Virus record (IMG/VR): IMGVR_UViG_3300037504_000695
Coordinates: 1-37,094 of that record
DNA length: 37,094 bases
Direction: 5' to 3' (one strand)
Origin: a virus
How positions within the stretch are numbered: the first letter of the stretch is position 1; the number at the start of each line of letters is the position of its first letter. The position numbers were made by a program, and so were the translations under genes. Under the pieces are notes generated by a model that made no database searches, was not told where the DNA came from, and worked only from the letters and a program-made list of their open reading frames with translations. This document shows positions 16,126 through 21,701 of the stretch, in pieces.

Positions 16126-16154
16126 ATTCTATCATACGTTGATGAATATGTGTA
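16126..16154 (-). promoter_or_regulatory. Promoter for the rusA-terS-terL operon, possibly leaderless
   Basis: On the minus strand TACACA and TAGAAT are 17 nt apart. The -10 is followed by only 6 nt before the ATG at 16119. It is back-to-back with the + strand promoter at 16165. Confidence 0.45.
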
Positions 16155-16164
16155 GAATTGGTAC

Positions 16165-16193
16165 TTGACAACTTGTCATTTACCATTTATACT
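16165..16193 (+). promoter_or_regulatory. Strong sigma70-like promoter of the early + operon with palindromic -35
   Basis: TTGACA and TATACT are separated by 17 nt. The -35 lies within the perfect palindrome TGACAAcTTGTCA (16166-16178), a likely operator. The block TGGTACTTGACAA recurs at the promoter at 18604. The RNA would start near 16200, so translation begins at 16230 rather than at an upstream codon. Confidence 0.75.
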
Positions 16194-16229
16194 GCAGTTA
16201 TTATAAAATTGTTCAAAGGAGGAACAAAA

Positions 16230-16832
16230 ATGAAAAAAGTATTCGAAGTAAAAATGCTGGGCTATTCAAGTACATTTGGTTACAATGGCAATCCTTGGTC
16301 AAATTTTAAGAAAATGACCTGGCAAGAAATTGTTGATAGATTTGGAAAATGTACATATAAATCTAAGGTTCAAAGTCAGGTCAGAAATTTAAAAGAAGAT
16401 GGTGAGAAATGGAAGTACGATTTTTATTATTACGATTTTGTGGACGGTGATCTTGAGTATTCGTTAAAAATTAAAAAACAGGAGGAAAAAATGAAAAAGT
16501 ATAAATATGAAGATATTAAAAACTTGGTCGAAAAAGCCTATCAAGACCTCGATCAATTCCAACCAAACGTAAACGTTGACCTGATTTTCTTCACAGACGG
16601 GACAGTTGATACATATGAGTACACAGGCAACGTCAGTCACAATTCACAAAAAGTTGTGGCGGTCAAAAAAATAATGTCCACCAATGATGATTGGTCACAT
16701 CTTTTTGACTATTCGTATCTTCAAGAACTTGGGGAACGAGAACTTATGACCCAAGCCAAAGACGAAATCATTACGGAAGTTGTAGAAAACGTCAGAGAAT
16801 TTATGGAAGATAACAAACTTGAATTAATTTAA
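16230..16832 (+). CDS. Unknown early protein, 200 aa, with an internal in-frame start
   Basis: The start at 16230 follows AAAGGAGG and lies downstream of the promoter. No family is recognised. The N-terminal ~85 residues are aromatic and Lys-rich (MLGYSSTFGYNGNPW). The C-terminal part is an acidic alpha/beta domain with VDLIFFTDGTVDTYEY. At 16491 an in-frame ATG is preceded by another excellent site (AGGAGG), so a separate 113-residue C-terminal product may be made. The first gene after the strongest promoter is likely expressed immediately after infection. Host takeover is a possibility but unproven. Confidence 0.75.
   Translation: MKKVFEVKMLGYSSTFGYNGNPWSNFKKMTWQEIVDRFGKCTYKSKVQSQVRNLKEDGEKWKYDFYYYDFVDGDLEYSLKIKKQEEKMKKYKYEDIKNLVEKAYQDLDQFQPNVNVDLIFFTDGTVDTYEYTGNVSHNSQKVVAVKKIMSTNDDWSHLFDYSYLQELGERELMTQAKDEIITEVVENVREFMEDNKLELI
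16481..16493 (+). promoter_or_regulatory. Internal ribosome binding site and ATG within the 200-aa gene
   Basis: AGGAGG is followed by AAAAA and an in-frame ATG (16491). The site matches the gene's own site at 16216-16222. It would give a 113-residue product from 16491 to 16832. Confidence 0.5.
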
Positions 16833-16838
16833 TTTTTA

Positions 16839-16865
16839 AAACCTGGGCACGTTTTAAAACTACCC
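16839..16865 (+). repeat. 27-bp direct repeat, copy 1
   Basis: Identical to 19310-19336. Contains CCTGGGCAC, the palindrome GTTTTAAAAC and then TACCC. It starts 6 nt after a stop codon and sits 7 nt upstream of the -35 at 16873. Confidence 0.85.
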
Positions 16866-16872
16866 GTAAGGC

Positions 16873-16901
16873 TTGACAATATTTGGCAATCACGCTATTA
16901 T
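16873..16901 (+). promoter_or_regulatory. Promoter for the ssDNA-annealing protein gene
   Basis: TTGACA, 17 nt, then TATTAT (an overlapping TATAAT lies 3 nt further). It is followed by TGGAGG upstream of the ATG at 16929. The -35 region resembles the other two early promoters. Confidence 0.65.
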
Positions 16902-16928
16902 AATACAAATAATAAATGGAGGAACAAA

Positions 16929-17492
16929 ATGACAAAAAAACAACAACAAACAAAACAAACACTTTCAAAAAAAGCAATTGACATCAAAGGAAAAAAGTAT
17001 GTTTTGGTCAAAGATAGGATTATCTTTTTCAACGAGAAATATCCAAATGGGCAAATTCAAACTAAAATCCTTTCAGATCTAACTTCAGACACAATCGTAA
17101 TGAAAGCTGAGGTGACTCCTGACGTTGACAAACCAGAACGAGTTTTTGTGGGTCACAGTCAAGCAACAATTGGATCAAGCCGGGTTAATGAAACTGCCGC
17201 ATTAGAAAATGCCGGCACATCAGCCGTTGGTAGAGCTTTAGCCCTAATGGGCATTGGCGTAATTGATTCAGTTGCTTCAGCTGACGAAATCAACAAGGCA
17301 ACCAATAGTTCAAATTACAACCATAGCAAACACAAAAACGATAAAGCCACTTCTAAACAAATCAGCTTTATTACGAAACTAATGTTGCTTGGATCAATTC
17401 CCCAACACAAACAAGCTAAAATAAAAGCAGCTATTAAAGAGGGGCTGAGCAAATCAATGGCAAGCAAAATAATCGATAAATATATGGATTAG
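16929..17492 (+). CDS. Putative ssDNA-binding/annealing protein
   Basis: 187 residues. Residues ~30-115 contain FFNEKYPNGQI, a GHSQA segment, then SSRVNETAALENAGTSAVGRALALMGIG. The SS.VN..(S/A).LEN..TSA(V/I)GRALA pattern is one I associate with phage recombination/ssDNA-annealing-type proteins encoded in early operons. In most such sequences the residue before TSA is Glu; here it is Gly. The C-terminal ~45 residues (TSKQISFITKLM to SKIIDKYMD) form the small helical module often found at the end of these proteins. TGGAGG precedes the ATG. Probable role is recombination or replication repair, with RusA as partner. Confidence 0.6.
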   Translation: MTKKQQQTKQTLSKKAIDIKGKKYVLVKDRIIFFNEKYPNGQIQTKILSDLTSDTIVMKAEVTPDVDKPERVFVGHSQATIGSSRVNETAALENAGTSAVGRALALMGIGVIDSVASADEINKATNSSNYNHSKHKNDKATSKQISFITKLMLLGSIPQHKQAKIKAAIKEGLSKSMASKIIDKYMD

Positions 17493-17540
17493 TTGTTTTA
17501 AAATCCAATCGGAGCTTGTGCTACACGTGCTAGGTTCGGA

Positions 17541-17569
17541 TTGGAATTTGAGACAATTAGTTGTATAAT
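17541..17569 (+). promoter_or_regulatory. Promoter for the HTH gene
   Basis: TTGGAA and TATAAT are separated by 17 nt. Predicted RNA starts near 17575, inside the left arm of the inverted repeat at 17570-17647. An imperfect inverted repeat (TCCAATC/GATTGGA, 17503-17547) also covers the -35. Confidence 0.55.
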
Positions 17570-17647
17570 ATTAAGAGGGGTGATAGTTTGTTCCTTGTTT
17601 CCTCCGAAATAACAATAGTTTTTTTTTCTACTCTCACCCCTCCTAAT
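17570..17647 (+). promoter_or_regulatory. Leader inverted repeat placing a purine-rich site opposite an anti-Shine-Dalgarno-like arm
   Basis: Arms 17570-17583 (with AGAGGGGTGA) and 17634-17647 (TCACCCCTCCTAAT) pair over 14 positions with one mismatch, around a 50-nt loop. The right arm ends 3 nt before the ATG at 17651, which has no ribosome site of its own. It may control translation of the HTH protein. Confidence 0.5.
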
Positions 17648-17650
17648 GTT

Positions 17651-17983
17651 ATGCAAAAAATAAAAATCAAAGATCAAATCAAAAAATACGAAAACGCCTA
17701 TTTTGCTTTTCAAGAGCACAAAAACTTTTCTAAACTTGGCAGACAATTGAAAAAAAATCCAACGACAGCAAGGAAATACATCCAAAGATACAAGCGGGCA
17801 AAAGATTTATTGCCGCGGTGGGGAAAAAACTTCTATTTACACATTGCCCAAACTCTTGAAACTAAAGGAATTGATAATCTTAAAGAAGCTAAGCGCCTCG
17901 GTGAAAAAATCATGCGAATTGATGGAATCGCCGACACTATCTGGCTAGCAGTACAAAAAGCTACTCTTCCTCAATCATCATGA
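17651..17983 (+). CDS. HTH protein, 110 aa
   Basis: Start taken at 17651, because upstream in-frame codons lie in the leader hairpin and encode an unlikely sequence. Residues ~20-50 (KNFSKLGRQLKKNPTTARKY) form a helix-turn-helix of the resolvase/sigma4-like type, followed by a basic patch (IQRYKRAKDLLPRWG). Residues ~65-105 are helical with GIDNLKEAKRLGEKI. Likely a DNA-binding regulator, possibly acting on its own structured leader. The 3' end overlaps the oppositely oriented MazG-like gene by 23 nt. Confidence 0.6.
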   Translation: MQKIKIKDQIKKYENAYFAFQEHKNFSKLGRQLKKNPTTARKYIQRYKRAKDLLPRWGKNFYLHIAQTLETKGIDNLKEAKRLGEKIMRIDGIADTIWLAVQKATLPQSS

Positions 17984-18422
17984 ACATAAAATAAAACAAT
18001 CTGTCTCCCCCTAAAAGCTCGTATTGTTCTTTACTTTTTTTTATACAAGCGTCATAATTTTTAGCTTCATTTGTTAGCGTCAGAGGATATTTGACGTCAT
18101 TTCTCAAAACCTTCATCCGAATGCAAGCGTTAATATCGATTTCAAACTTTTTACAAAATTCAAATACCATGGCCATGATGCCTTCAATCATTATATTTTC
18201 ACCGAAACTACAAACTTTTATATACAAATATCCCACATCTCCGATTTCATTCATAACTAAAAGAGGCGGTGCTCCAAGTTTGCACAACTCAATCGCCTCA
18301 AGTAACTCTTTATATTCCTCAAGAAATAGTTGCTCAACTATTTTAGGTGTGTCGTGATCATTGATCCTGCCGTGATGCTCATTTTGAAACAGAACAATTC
18401 TTTCTATATTTTCTTTAATCAT
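17961..18422 (-). CDS. MazG-like nucleotide pyrophosphohydrolase
   Basis: 153 residues of all-alpha NTP pyrophosphatase type. EEYKELLEAI near residues 34-43 and NEIGDVGYL near 59-67 give the E-x-x-E ... E-x-x-D metal-binding pattern. The conserved MKVLRND.KYP near 103-113 closes the domain. Such enzymes hydrolyse (d)NTPs or alarmones; in phages they may clean modified nucleotides or blunt starvation signals. It is the only minus-strand gene inside the + block. The ATG at 18422 lies 13 nt after a terminator and 9 nt after a TAAAAT box, without a Shine-Dalgarno site. Confidence 0.7.
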   Translation of the reverse strand: MIKENIERIVLFQNEHHGRINDHDTPKIVEQLFLEEYKELLEAIELCKLGAPPLLVMNEIGDVGYLYIKVCSFGENIMIEGIMAMVFEFCKKFEIDINACIRMKVLRNDVKYPLTLTNEAKNYDACIKKSKEQYELLGGDRLFYFMFMMIEEE

Positions 18423-18434
18423 CTTGTGCTTATT

Positions 18435-18465
18435 TTAAAAAAATAGCCCGACGAATCGAGCTATT
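18435..18465 (-). terminator. Intrinsic terminator directly upstream of the MazG-like gene
   Basis: In the minus-strand RNA AAUAGCUCG pairs with CGGGCUAUU (9 bp, one G-U) around 6 nt and runs into U7. No minus-strand gene lies immediately upstream for it to end. It therefore closes a short leader or small RNA, or stops antisense read-through. Confidence 0.75.
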
Positions 18466-18531
18466 ATATATAACTTTAAATTACCAAAACTTTAGCGCCA
18501 CTGCATCAAGTTTCATGAGTAATTTGTATCT
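18436..18531 (-). ncRNA. Candidate ~95-nt small RNA or attenuated leader upstream of the MazG-like gene
   Basis: Bounded by the promoter at 18538-18566 and the terminator at 18435-18465 on the minus strand. It includes an 11-codon reading frame (18481-18516, MKLDAVALKFW) without a ribosome site. No known RNA family is recognised. The 18423-18664 gap holds no other gene. Confidence 0.35.
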
Positions 18532-18537
18532 AAGATT

Positions 18538-18566
18538 AGTTTAACAAATTCAATGTAAACTTGCAA
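18538..18566 (-). promoter_or_regulatory. Minus-strand promoter of the small-RNA/leader
   Basis: On the minus strand TTGCAA and TAAACT are separated by 17 nt. It is divergent from the + promoter at 18604, with the two -35 hexamers 37 nt apart. Confidence 0.45.
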
Positions 18567-18603
18567 TGAATATTAAATAAGTCTTAATTAAATAAACTGG
18601 TAC

Positions 18604-18632
18604 TTGACAATTTGTTTATTGCAAATTATATT
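18604..18632 (+). promoter_or_regulatory. Promoter of the RlpA-like gene block
   Basis: TTGACA, 17 nt, TATATT, followed by TGGAGGA before the ATG at 18665. It shares TGGTACTTGACAA with the promoter at 16165, but the palindromic half-site downstream of the -35 is degenerate. Confidence 0.7.
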
Positions 18633-18664
18633 ATGAATATTATAAAAAATGTTTGGAGGAAAAC

Positions 18665-19300
18665 ATGACAAAAAAAACTAAAAATAAACCTCAAACTAAA
18701 AAACAGATCGAAAACAAGATTAACAAACAATCAAGTGTTTGGACTGGGATCTGGGTCGGAATAGCAACTCTCTCTATTTGCTTTGGAGTTATGATAATCA
18801 ACGAGTGGTTCAAAACTTATTATTTAGAATTTCAATCGCCAATCGTTTTTCAACCACCTGTTTTAATCAAACAGCAGCCGGTGAAAATTGAAGTTGTTGA
18901 GGTCCAAGCTACAACCAACAGCGACTCAACTCAAACAATTGAAAATGAAGCTGTTAACGAGACCGAAACAGTAGAAACTGTAAAGACAATAGGCGAGGGA
19001 GAAGCCTCATACTACACACGGGCGATGTGTATTGGCTGCCACCCGAACCGAATCATGGCTAATGGTGAGCCTTTAGATGACGACAGAAAAACTGTCGCTT
19101 TGCCACCAGCTCAATTCAAAAAATATAAAAATGAGCTTGTTACGATAACCAACCTTGACAACAACATTTCAACTCAAGCTGTAGTTACAGACAGTGGTGG
19201 GTTTGAAAAATATAACCGTGTGGCTGATCTAAGTTTGGCCACAAAGCACTTTTTAAAGTGTAGCGATCTTTGCCAGGTTAAAATTGAAGTGAACAAATAA
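18665..19300 (+). CDS. Membrane-anchored RlpA-like double-psi beta-barrel protein
   Basis: 211 residues from the ATG behind GGAGGA (an in-frame TTG at 18653 lies inside that site). Residues ~27-48 (WTGIWVGIATLSICFGVMII) are a membrane anchor. Residues 60-110 are an extended Pro/Thr/Glu-rich spacer. The rest is an RlpA/DPBB domain: GEASYYTRAMC, then MANGEPL, VTITNLDN, VVTDSGGF with the conserved Asp, and VADLSLATK. RlpA-type domains bind or cleave cell-wall glycan. Four Cys (CIGC, CSDLC) may form disulfides outside the membrane. It is oddly placed in the early block rather than with the endolysin. It could aid entry, superinfection exclusion or wall remodelling. Confidence 0.75.
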   Translation: MTKKTKNKPQTKKQIENKINKQSSVWTGIWVGIATLSICFGVMIINEWFKTYYLEFQSPIVFQPPVLIKQQPVKIEVVEVQATTNSDSTQTIENEAVNETETVETVKTIGEGEASYYTRAMCIGCHPNRIMANGEPLDDDRKTVALPPAQFKKYKNELVTITNLDNNISTQAVVTDSGGFEKYNRVADLSLATKHFLKCSDLCQVKIEVNK

Positions 19301-19309
19301 TCTTTAGAT

Positions 19310-19336
19310 AAACCTGGGCACGTTTTAAAACTACCC
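19310..19336 (+). repeat. 27-bp direct repeat, copy 2
   Basis: Identical to 16839-16865. It starts 9 nt after the RlpA-like stop and is followed by a gene with a strong ribosome site. Unlike copy 1, no TTGACA/TATAAT promoter follows. Confidence 0.85.
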
Positions 19337-19368
19337 ATTATTAAAAATTAAAAAGGAGGAAACAAAAA

Positions 19369-19545
19369 ATGAACGATGTAAAAATAGCCGATTTTCAAGA
19401 CTACAAAAATTATATTAAAAGTTTAAATGAAGAAGAAGAATACGACAATCAACCTGATTGTTTTGACGACACATACAATCACGATTCTAGACTTGAACAA
19501 GTCGGATTAGACCATTACGGAATTACTGACGAAAGGTACAGATAA
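19369..19545 (+). CDS. Small acidic protein, 58 aa
   Basis: An excellent site (AAAGGAGG) precedes the ATG, and the frame ends one base before the next gene. Starts MNDVKIADFQDYKNY and is rich in Asp/Glu/Asn/Tyr, including EEEEYD. No membrane segment and no family recognised. Small acidic early proteins can act as inhibitors or DNA mimics, but nothing specific shows this here. Confidence 0.65.
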   Translation: MNDVKIADFQDYKNYIKSLNEEEEYDNQPDCFDDTYNHDSRLEQVGLDHYGITDERYR

Positions 19546-19546
19546 A

Positions 19547-19753
19547 ATGAAAGACAAAATGACTTTTGAAGAAAAGAGTATGCAATTAAAACGAATACTA
19601 TCTTTTGGGTGTTGGCTAGCGTTTGCTCTTTTGTTACTACTCTTATTAAAATCTCTATTTTATAGCCTAATCTTAACAATATTTTATATGGTTGGAGTTG
19701 ATTTTTTTATGATTGCGTCACTAACTTTTCCAAAGAAAGGCGAAAATGATTGA
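19547..19753 (+). CDS. Small membrane protein, two predicted TM segments, 68 aa
   Basis: Charged N-terminus (~15 residues), then a segment rich in Leu (about 20-38) and a second hydrophobic segment (about 40-60) ending TFPKKGEND. The topology suits an inner-membrane protein such as superinfection exclusion or a holin-like protein. Its place in the early block argues against lysis. Its 3' end overlaps the next gene by 8 nt. Confidence 0.6.
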   Translation: MKDKMTFEEKSMQLKRILSFGCWLAFALLLLLLLKSLFYSLILTIFYMVGVDFFMIASLTFPKKGEND

Positions 19754-19973
19754 GATTGACAGTGAGAATTGGGTAAACGTTCAATCCGCGGCTAAAAAAC
19801 TTGATAGATCGAGATTTACTATATACAAATGGATCAATCATCCAGATGTCTCAATCAGAATGATTGAAATTGGAGACAAGAAATTCTATTTTTTAGATGA
19901 TCTCAAAAAAACAAAAGAAATTATGACGCAGCGACAATTAGAAAGTAGGTTTAAACATGAAAAAAATAATTAA
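19746..19973 (+). CDS. Small HTH protein (excisionase/MerR-like), 75 aa
   Basis: Residues 9-45 (WVNVQSAAKKLDRSRFTIYKW) resemble the winged-HTH of excisionase or MerR-type small DNA-binding proteins, and the rest is a charged helix. AAAGG lies upstream of the ATG. With no integrase seen, a regulatory role in the early block is more likely than excision. It overlaps both neighbours. Confidence 0.6.
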   Translation: MIEIDSENWVNVQSAAKKLDRSRFTIYKWINHPDVSIRMIEIGDKKFYFLDDLKKTKEIMTQRQLESRFKHEKNN

Positions 19974-20229
19974 AATATTCATAAGCATAATGTTGATTGC
20001 TCTAGTTGCACTTAATATTTATCAATATAAACGCCACACAACTAAAAAAAAATACAATGCTTGTATTGATCAAGCCTACGAAAATCGCACACAAACTTAT
20101 ATAAATTTTGGCGAGAGTTCTAAAAATCTAAATAATATCAATCAATTAAAACAAGTCATAGAGATTATTGAACAGAAGCACGACAAAGCTATCGAGTATT
20201 GCCAACTTAGATTTAAGGAAGAAATATGA
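19957..20229 (+). CDS. Single-pass membrane protein, 90 aa
   Basis: Residues ~4-24 (IIKIFISIMLIALVALNIYQY) form one membrane segment, followed by a basic patch and a helical soluble domain with two Cys (CIDQAY, YCQLRF). The shape is like an i-spanin or a small membrane-tethered helix protein. No spanin partner (lipoprotein) is seen, so the spanin idea is weak. It overlaps the previous gene by 17 nt and the next by 4 nt. Confidence 0.6.
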   Translation: MKKIIKIFISIMLIALVALNIYQYKRHTTKKKYNACIDQAYENRTQTYINFGESSKNLNNINQLKQVIEIIEQKHDKAIEYCQLRFKEEI

Positions 20230-20723
20230 ACAGACAAAAAATTAAGGATTTAATCAACCAACTACAAGAAGCTGTAAATGAAGGTGATTTACCCACCCCC
20301 GAAACTTGGAATGAGTTTATGAAGTTTAGGAAACAGGGAATTTCTTGTAATGATCCTAGTGAGGAGATTCAACTTGAGGCTGTAAAAAAATATGGATTTG
20401 TTATTAAATTTATCAAAAATCCCAGTGAAAAAGTTAAACTCGAGGCTGTTAAAGAAGATGGATTAGCTATTCAATATATTAACAATCCCAGTGAGGAAAT
20501 TCAACTCGAGGCTGTTAAAAATAATGGGTGGGCTATTAAATACCTTAACAATCCCAGTCTTGAGGTTCAACTTGAGGCTGTCAGAAATGATGGATTTTTT
20601 ATTAGATACCTTAAAAATCCCAGTCTTGAGGTTCAGTTAGAAGCTGTAAAAAAAAATCAAAAAGCTATTAAATACATCCACAACCCTAGACAGGAAGTTA
20701 GAAAAGCTGCTGGATTAATCTAG
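20226..20723 (+). CDS. Repeat protein with five 22-residue units (DUF4116/HEAT-like)
   Basis: 165 residues. After a 40-residue helical start come five units of NPS.E(V/I)QLEAV(K/R).(N/D)G.(A/F)I(K/R)Y(L/I). followed by a half unit. This pattern is that of DUF4116-like or variant HEAT repeats, which form a helical solenoid for protein binding. AAGGA precedes the ATG. It is the last gene of the + block and ends over the stop region of the opposing 32-aa frame. Partner unknown. Confidence 0.75.
   Translation: MNRQKIKDLINQLQEAVNEGDLPTPETWNEFMKFRKQGISCNDPSEEIQLEAVKKYGFVIKFIKNPSEKVKLEAVKEDGLAIQYINNPSEEIQLEAVKNNGWAIKYLNNPSLEVQLEAVRNDGFFIRYLKNPSLEVQLEAVKKNQKAIKYIHNPRQEVRKAAGLI
20352..20711 (+). repeat. 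Tandem 66-bp repeats within the repeat-protein gene
   Basis: Five consecutive 66-bp units encode the 22-residue repeats. Phrases such as AATCCCAGT and TTGAGGCTGT are nearly identical from unit to unit, so copy number could vary by recombination. Confidence 0.7.
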
Positions 20724-20813
20724 AAAATCTAGATCAAGTTCATCTTCACCTAGATCTATACTGTCATCGTAATAACCGTCGACTGGTGGATTTTCATTTT
20801 CTTTTTGATGCAT
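20715..20813 (-). CDS. Possible 32-aa acidic protein after the tRNA
   Basis: The frame starts MHQKENENPPVDGYYDD and ends in an acidic, hydrophobic tail (DELDLDFLD). This vaguely recalls the acidic C-terminal tails of single-stranded DNA-binding proteins. The ATG lies 5 nt after the tRNA; an AGGGAG in the tRNA acceptor strand sits at ribosome-site distance. It overlaps the + strand gene end by 9 nt. The rest of the 20724-20818 gap holds only the small inverted repeat ATCTAGA..TCTAGAT. Could be chance. Confidence 0.3.
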   Translation of the reverse strand: MHQKENENPPVDGYYDDSIDLGEDELDLDFLD

Positions 20814-20818
20814 ATTTG

Positions 20819-20890
20819 CTCCCTGGGCTGGATTCGAACCAGCAACCTTGAAGTTAACAGCTTCCCGCTCTGCCATTGAGCTACCAGGAA
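20819..20890 (-). tRNA. tRNA-Asn (anticodon GTT)
   Basis: A full cloverleaf can be drawn. The 7-bp acceptor is TTCCTGG with CCAGGGA (one G-T). The D-stem is GCTC/GAGC. The anticodon stem surrounds loop CTGTTAA (anticodon GTT) and has a weak first pair. The T-arm is GCTGG-TTCGAAT-CCAGC. Discriminator is G; no CCA is encoded. Its first 10 nt overlap the last codons and TAG stop of the methylase gene. It may support AAC/AAT codons in an Asn-rich proteome. Confidence 0.92.
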
Positions 20891-21510
20891 TTTTTAATTT
20901 TTTTCAAAAATTCATTAAAAATATGTTTGCCAATAATTGGGTTCACACAATTTCTTAATAATTTTCTTTTATTTTTTATTTTTCCTAATTTAATTTTGTG
21001 ATAATTTTCTAATGATTTTGAATCATTTTTAGATCTTGTTGATGCTCTACAATTAGTGATATTAAAATTTCTTTTAATTTTTATAGATTCTATATCAAAA
21101 TTTGACCAAAACAAATGTCTATCAATTTTAACAGTTGGTTTAATTAATGGTTTGTAATAAGGTATAACGTTCTCGACTACAAAATAACCTTTAAACCACT
21201 TTTTCAAATATATAATTTCTTGCCATAAATTCATATCAGGATATCTTTTTATACCTCGATGGTGCAAAAAATGATTTGTGACTGAATGTGTTGGGCATGG
21301 GGGGCTAGACCAGATAAAATCAAACTTATCATAATTCTCAATCAAAAATTCATGTGCATTTGTGATTAAAACCTTATCATTAGGAAACAAATCTTTGTAT
21401 TTATCTGCAATATATTTTTGATTTTCAATTGCTGTAACTTCAACATTCTCCCATAACTTTCTATTCCCTCCAACACCAGCATATAAATTTAAAACTTTAA
21501 TTTTTTTCAC
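20881..21510 (-). CDS. Small DNA (cytosine-5) methyltransferase
   Basis: 209 residues from a GTG (AGGA 8 nt upstream); a TTG at 21516 is an alternative. Motif I is NLYAGVGGNRKLW near residues 8-20. Motif IV with the catalytic Cys is WSSPPCPTHS near 68-77. ENV (motif VI) is near 116-118. A late NCVNPIIGKHIF matches motif X. It is shorter than typical 300+ residue enzymes, with a reduced target-recognition region, like other ~200-residue phage homologues. It likely modifies phage DNA against host restriction. The 3' end overlaps the tRNA. Confidence 0.8.
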   Translation of the reverse strand: MKKIKVLNLYAGVGGNRKLWENVEVTAIENQKYIADKYKDLFPNDKVLITNAHEFLIENYDKFDFIWSSPPCPTHSVTNHFLHHRGIKRYPDMNLWQEIIYLKKWFKGYFVVENVIPYYKPLIKPTVKIDRHLFWSNFDIESIKIKRNFNITNCRASTRSKNDSKSLENYHKIKLGKIKNKRKLLRNCVNPIIGKHIFNEFLKKIKNSW

Positions 21511-21700
21511 TCTCAATTTCCTGGGTCAAAACGTAAATAACATAATTAATAGCAGCACCGAAAATCACACTAGCAGCTTCTGATCTTTGAATCTGCAGAG
21601 CAATGTACGTAGCAATTCCGTTGATTAATAGATAATTAAAAACTCTAAATGTTTTGTTTTGCCTCCACAGTTTTGTGAAAGTGATTATTATTTTGTTCAT
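21497..21700 (-). CDS. Small membrane protein, holin candidate, 67 aa
   Basis: Starts one base after the endolysin stop. A basic amphipathic start (~1-22) is followed by hydrophobic segments at about 23-38 and 42-60 (VFNYLLINGIATYIAL and ASVIFGAAINYVIYVL) and an acidic tail. Size, charge pattern and place directly after the endolysin suit a class II-like holin that opens the membrane for lysis. The pattern also resembles GtrA-type segments, but it is too short. No ribosome site of its own, so coupling is likely. Confidence 0.6.
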   Translation of the reverse strand: MNKIIITFTKLWRQNKTFRVFNYLLINGIATYIALQIQRSEAASVIFGAAINYVIYVLTQEIESEKN

Positions 21701-21701
21701 A

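Noticed and set aside
20720-20742. ATCTAGA-AAA-TCTAGAT as a bidirectional terminator between convergent units
   Set aside because: The stem is short and AT-rich, and no T-run follows on either strand. It may have another role, but a terminator is not supported.
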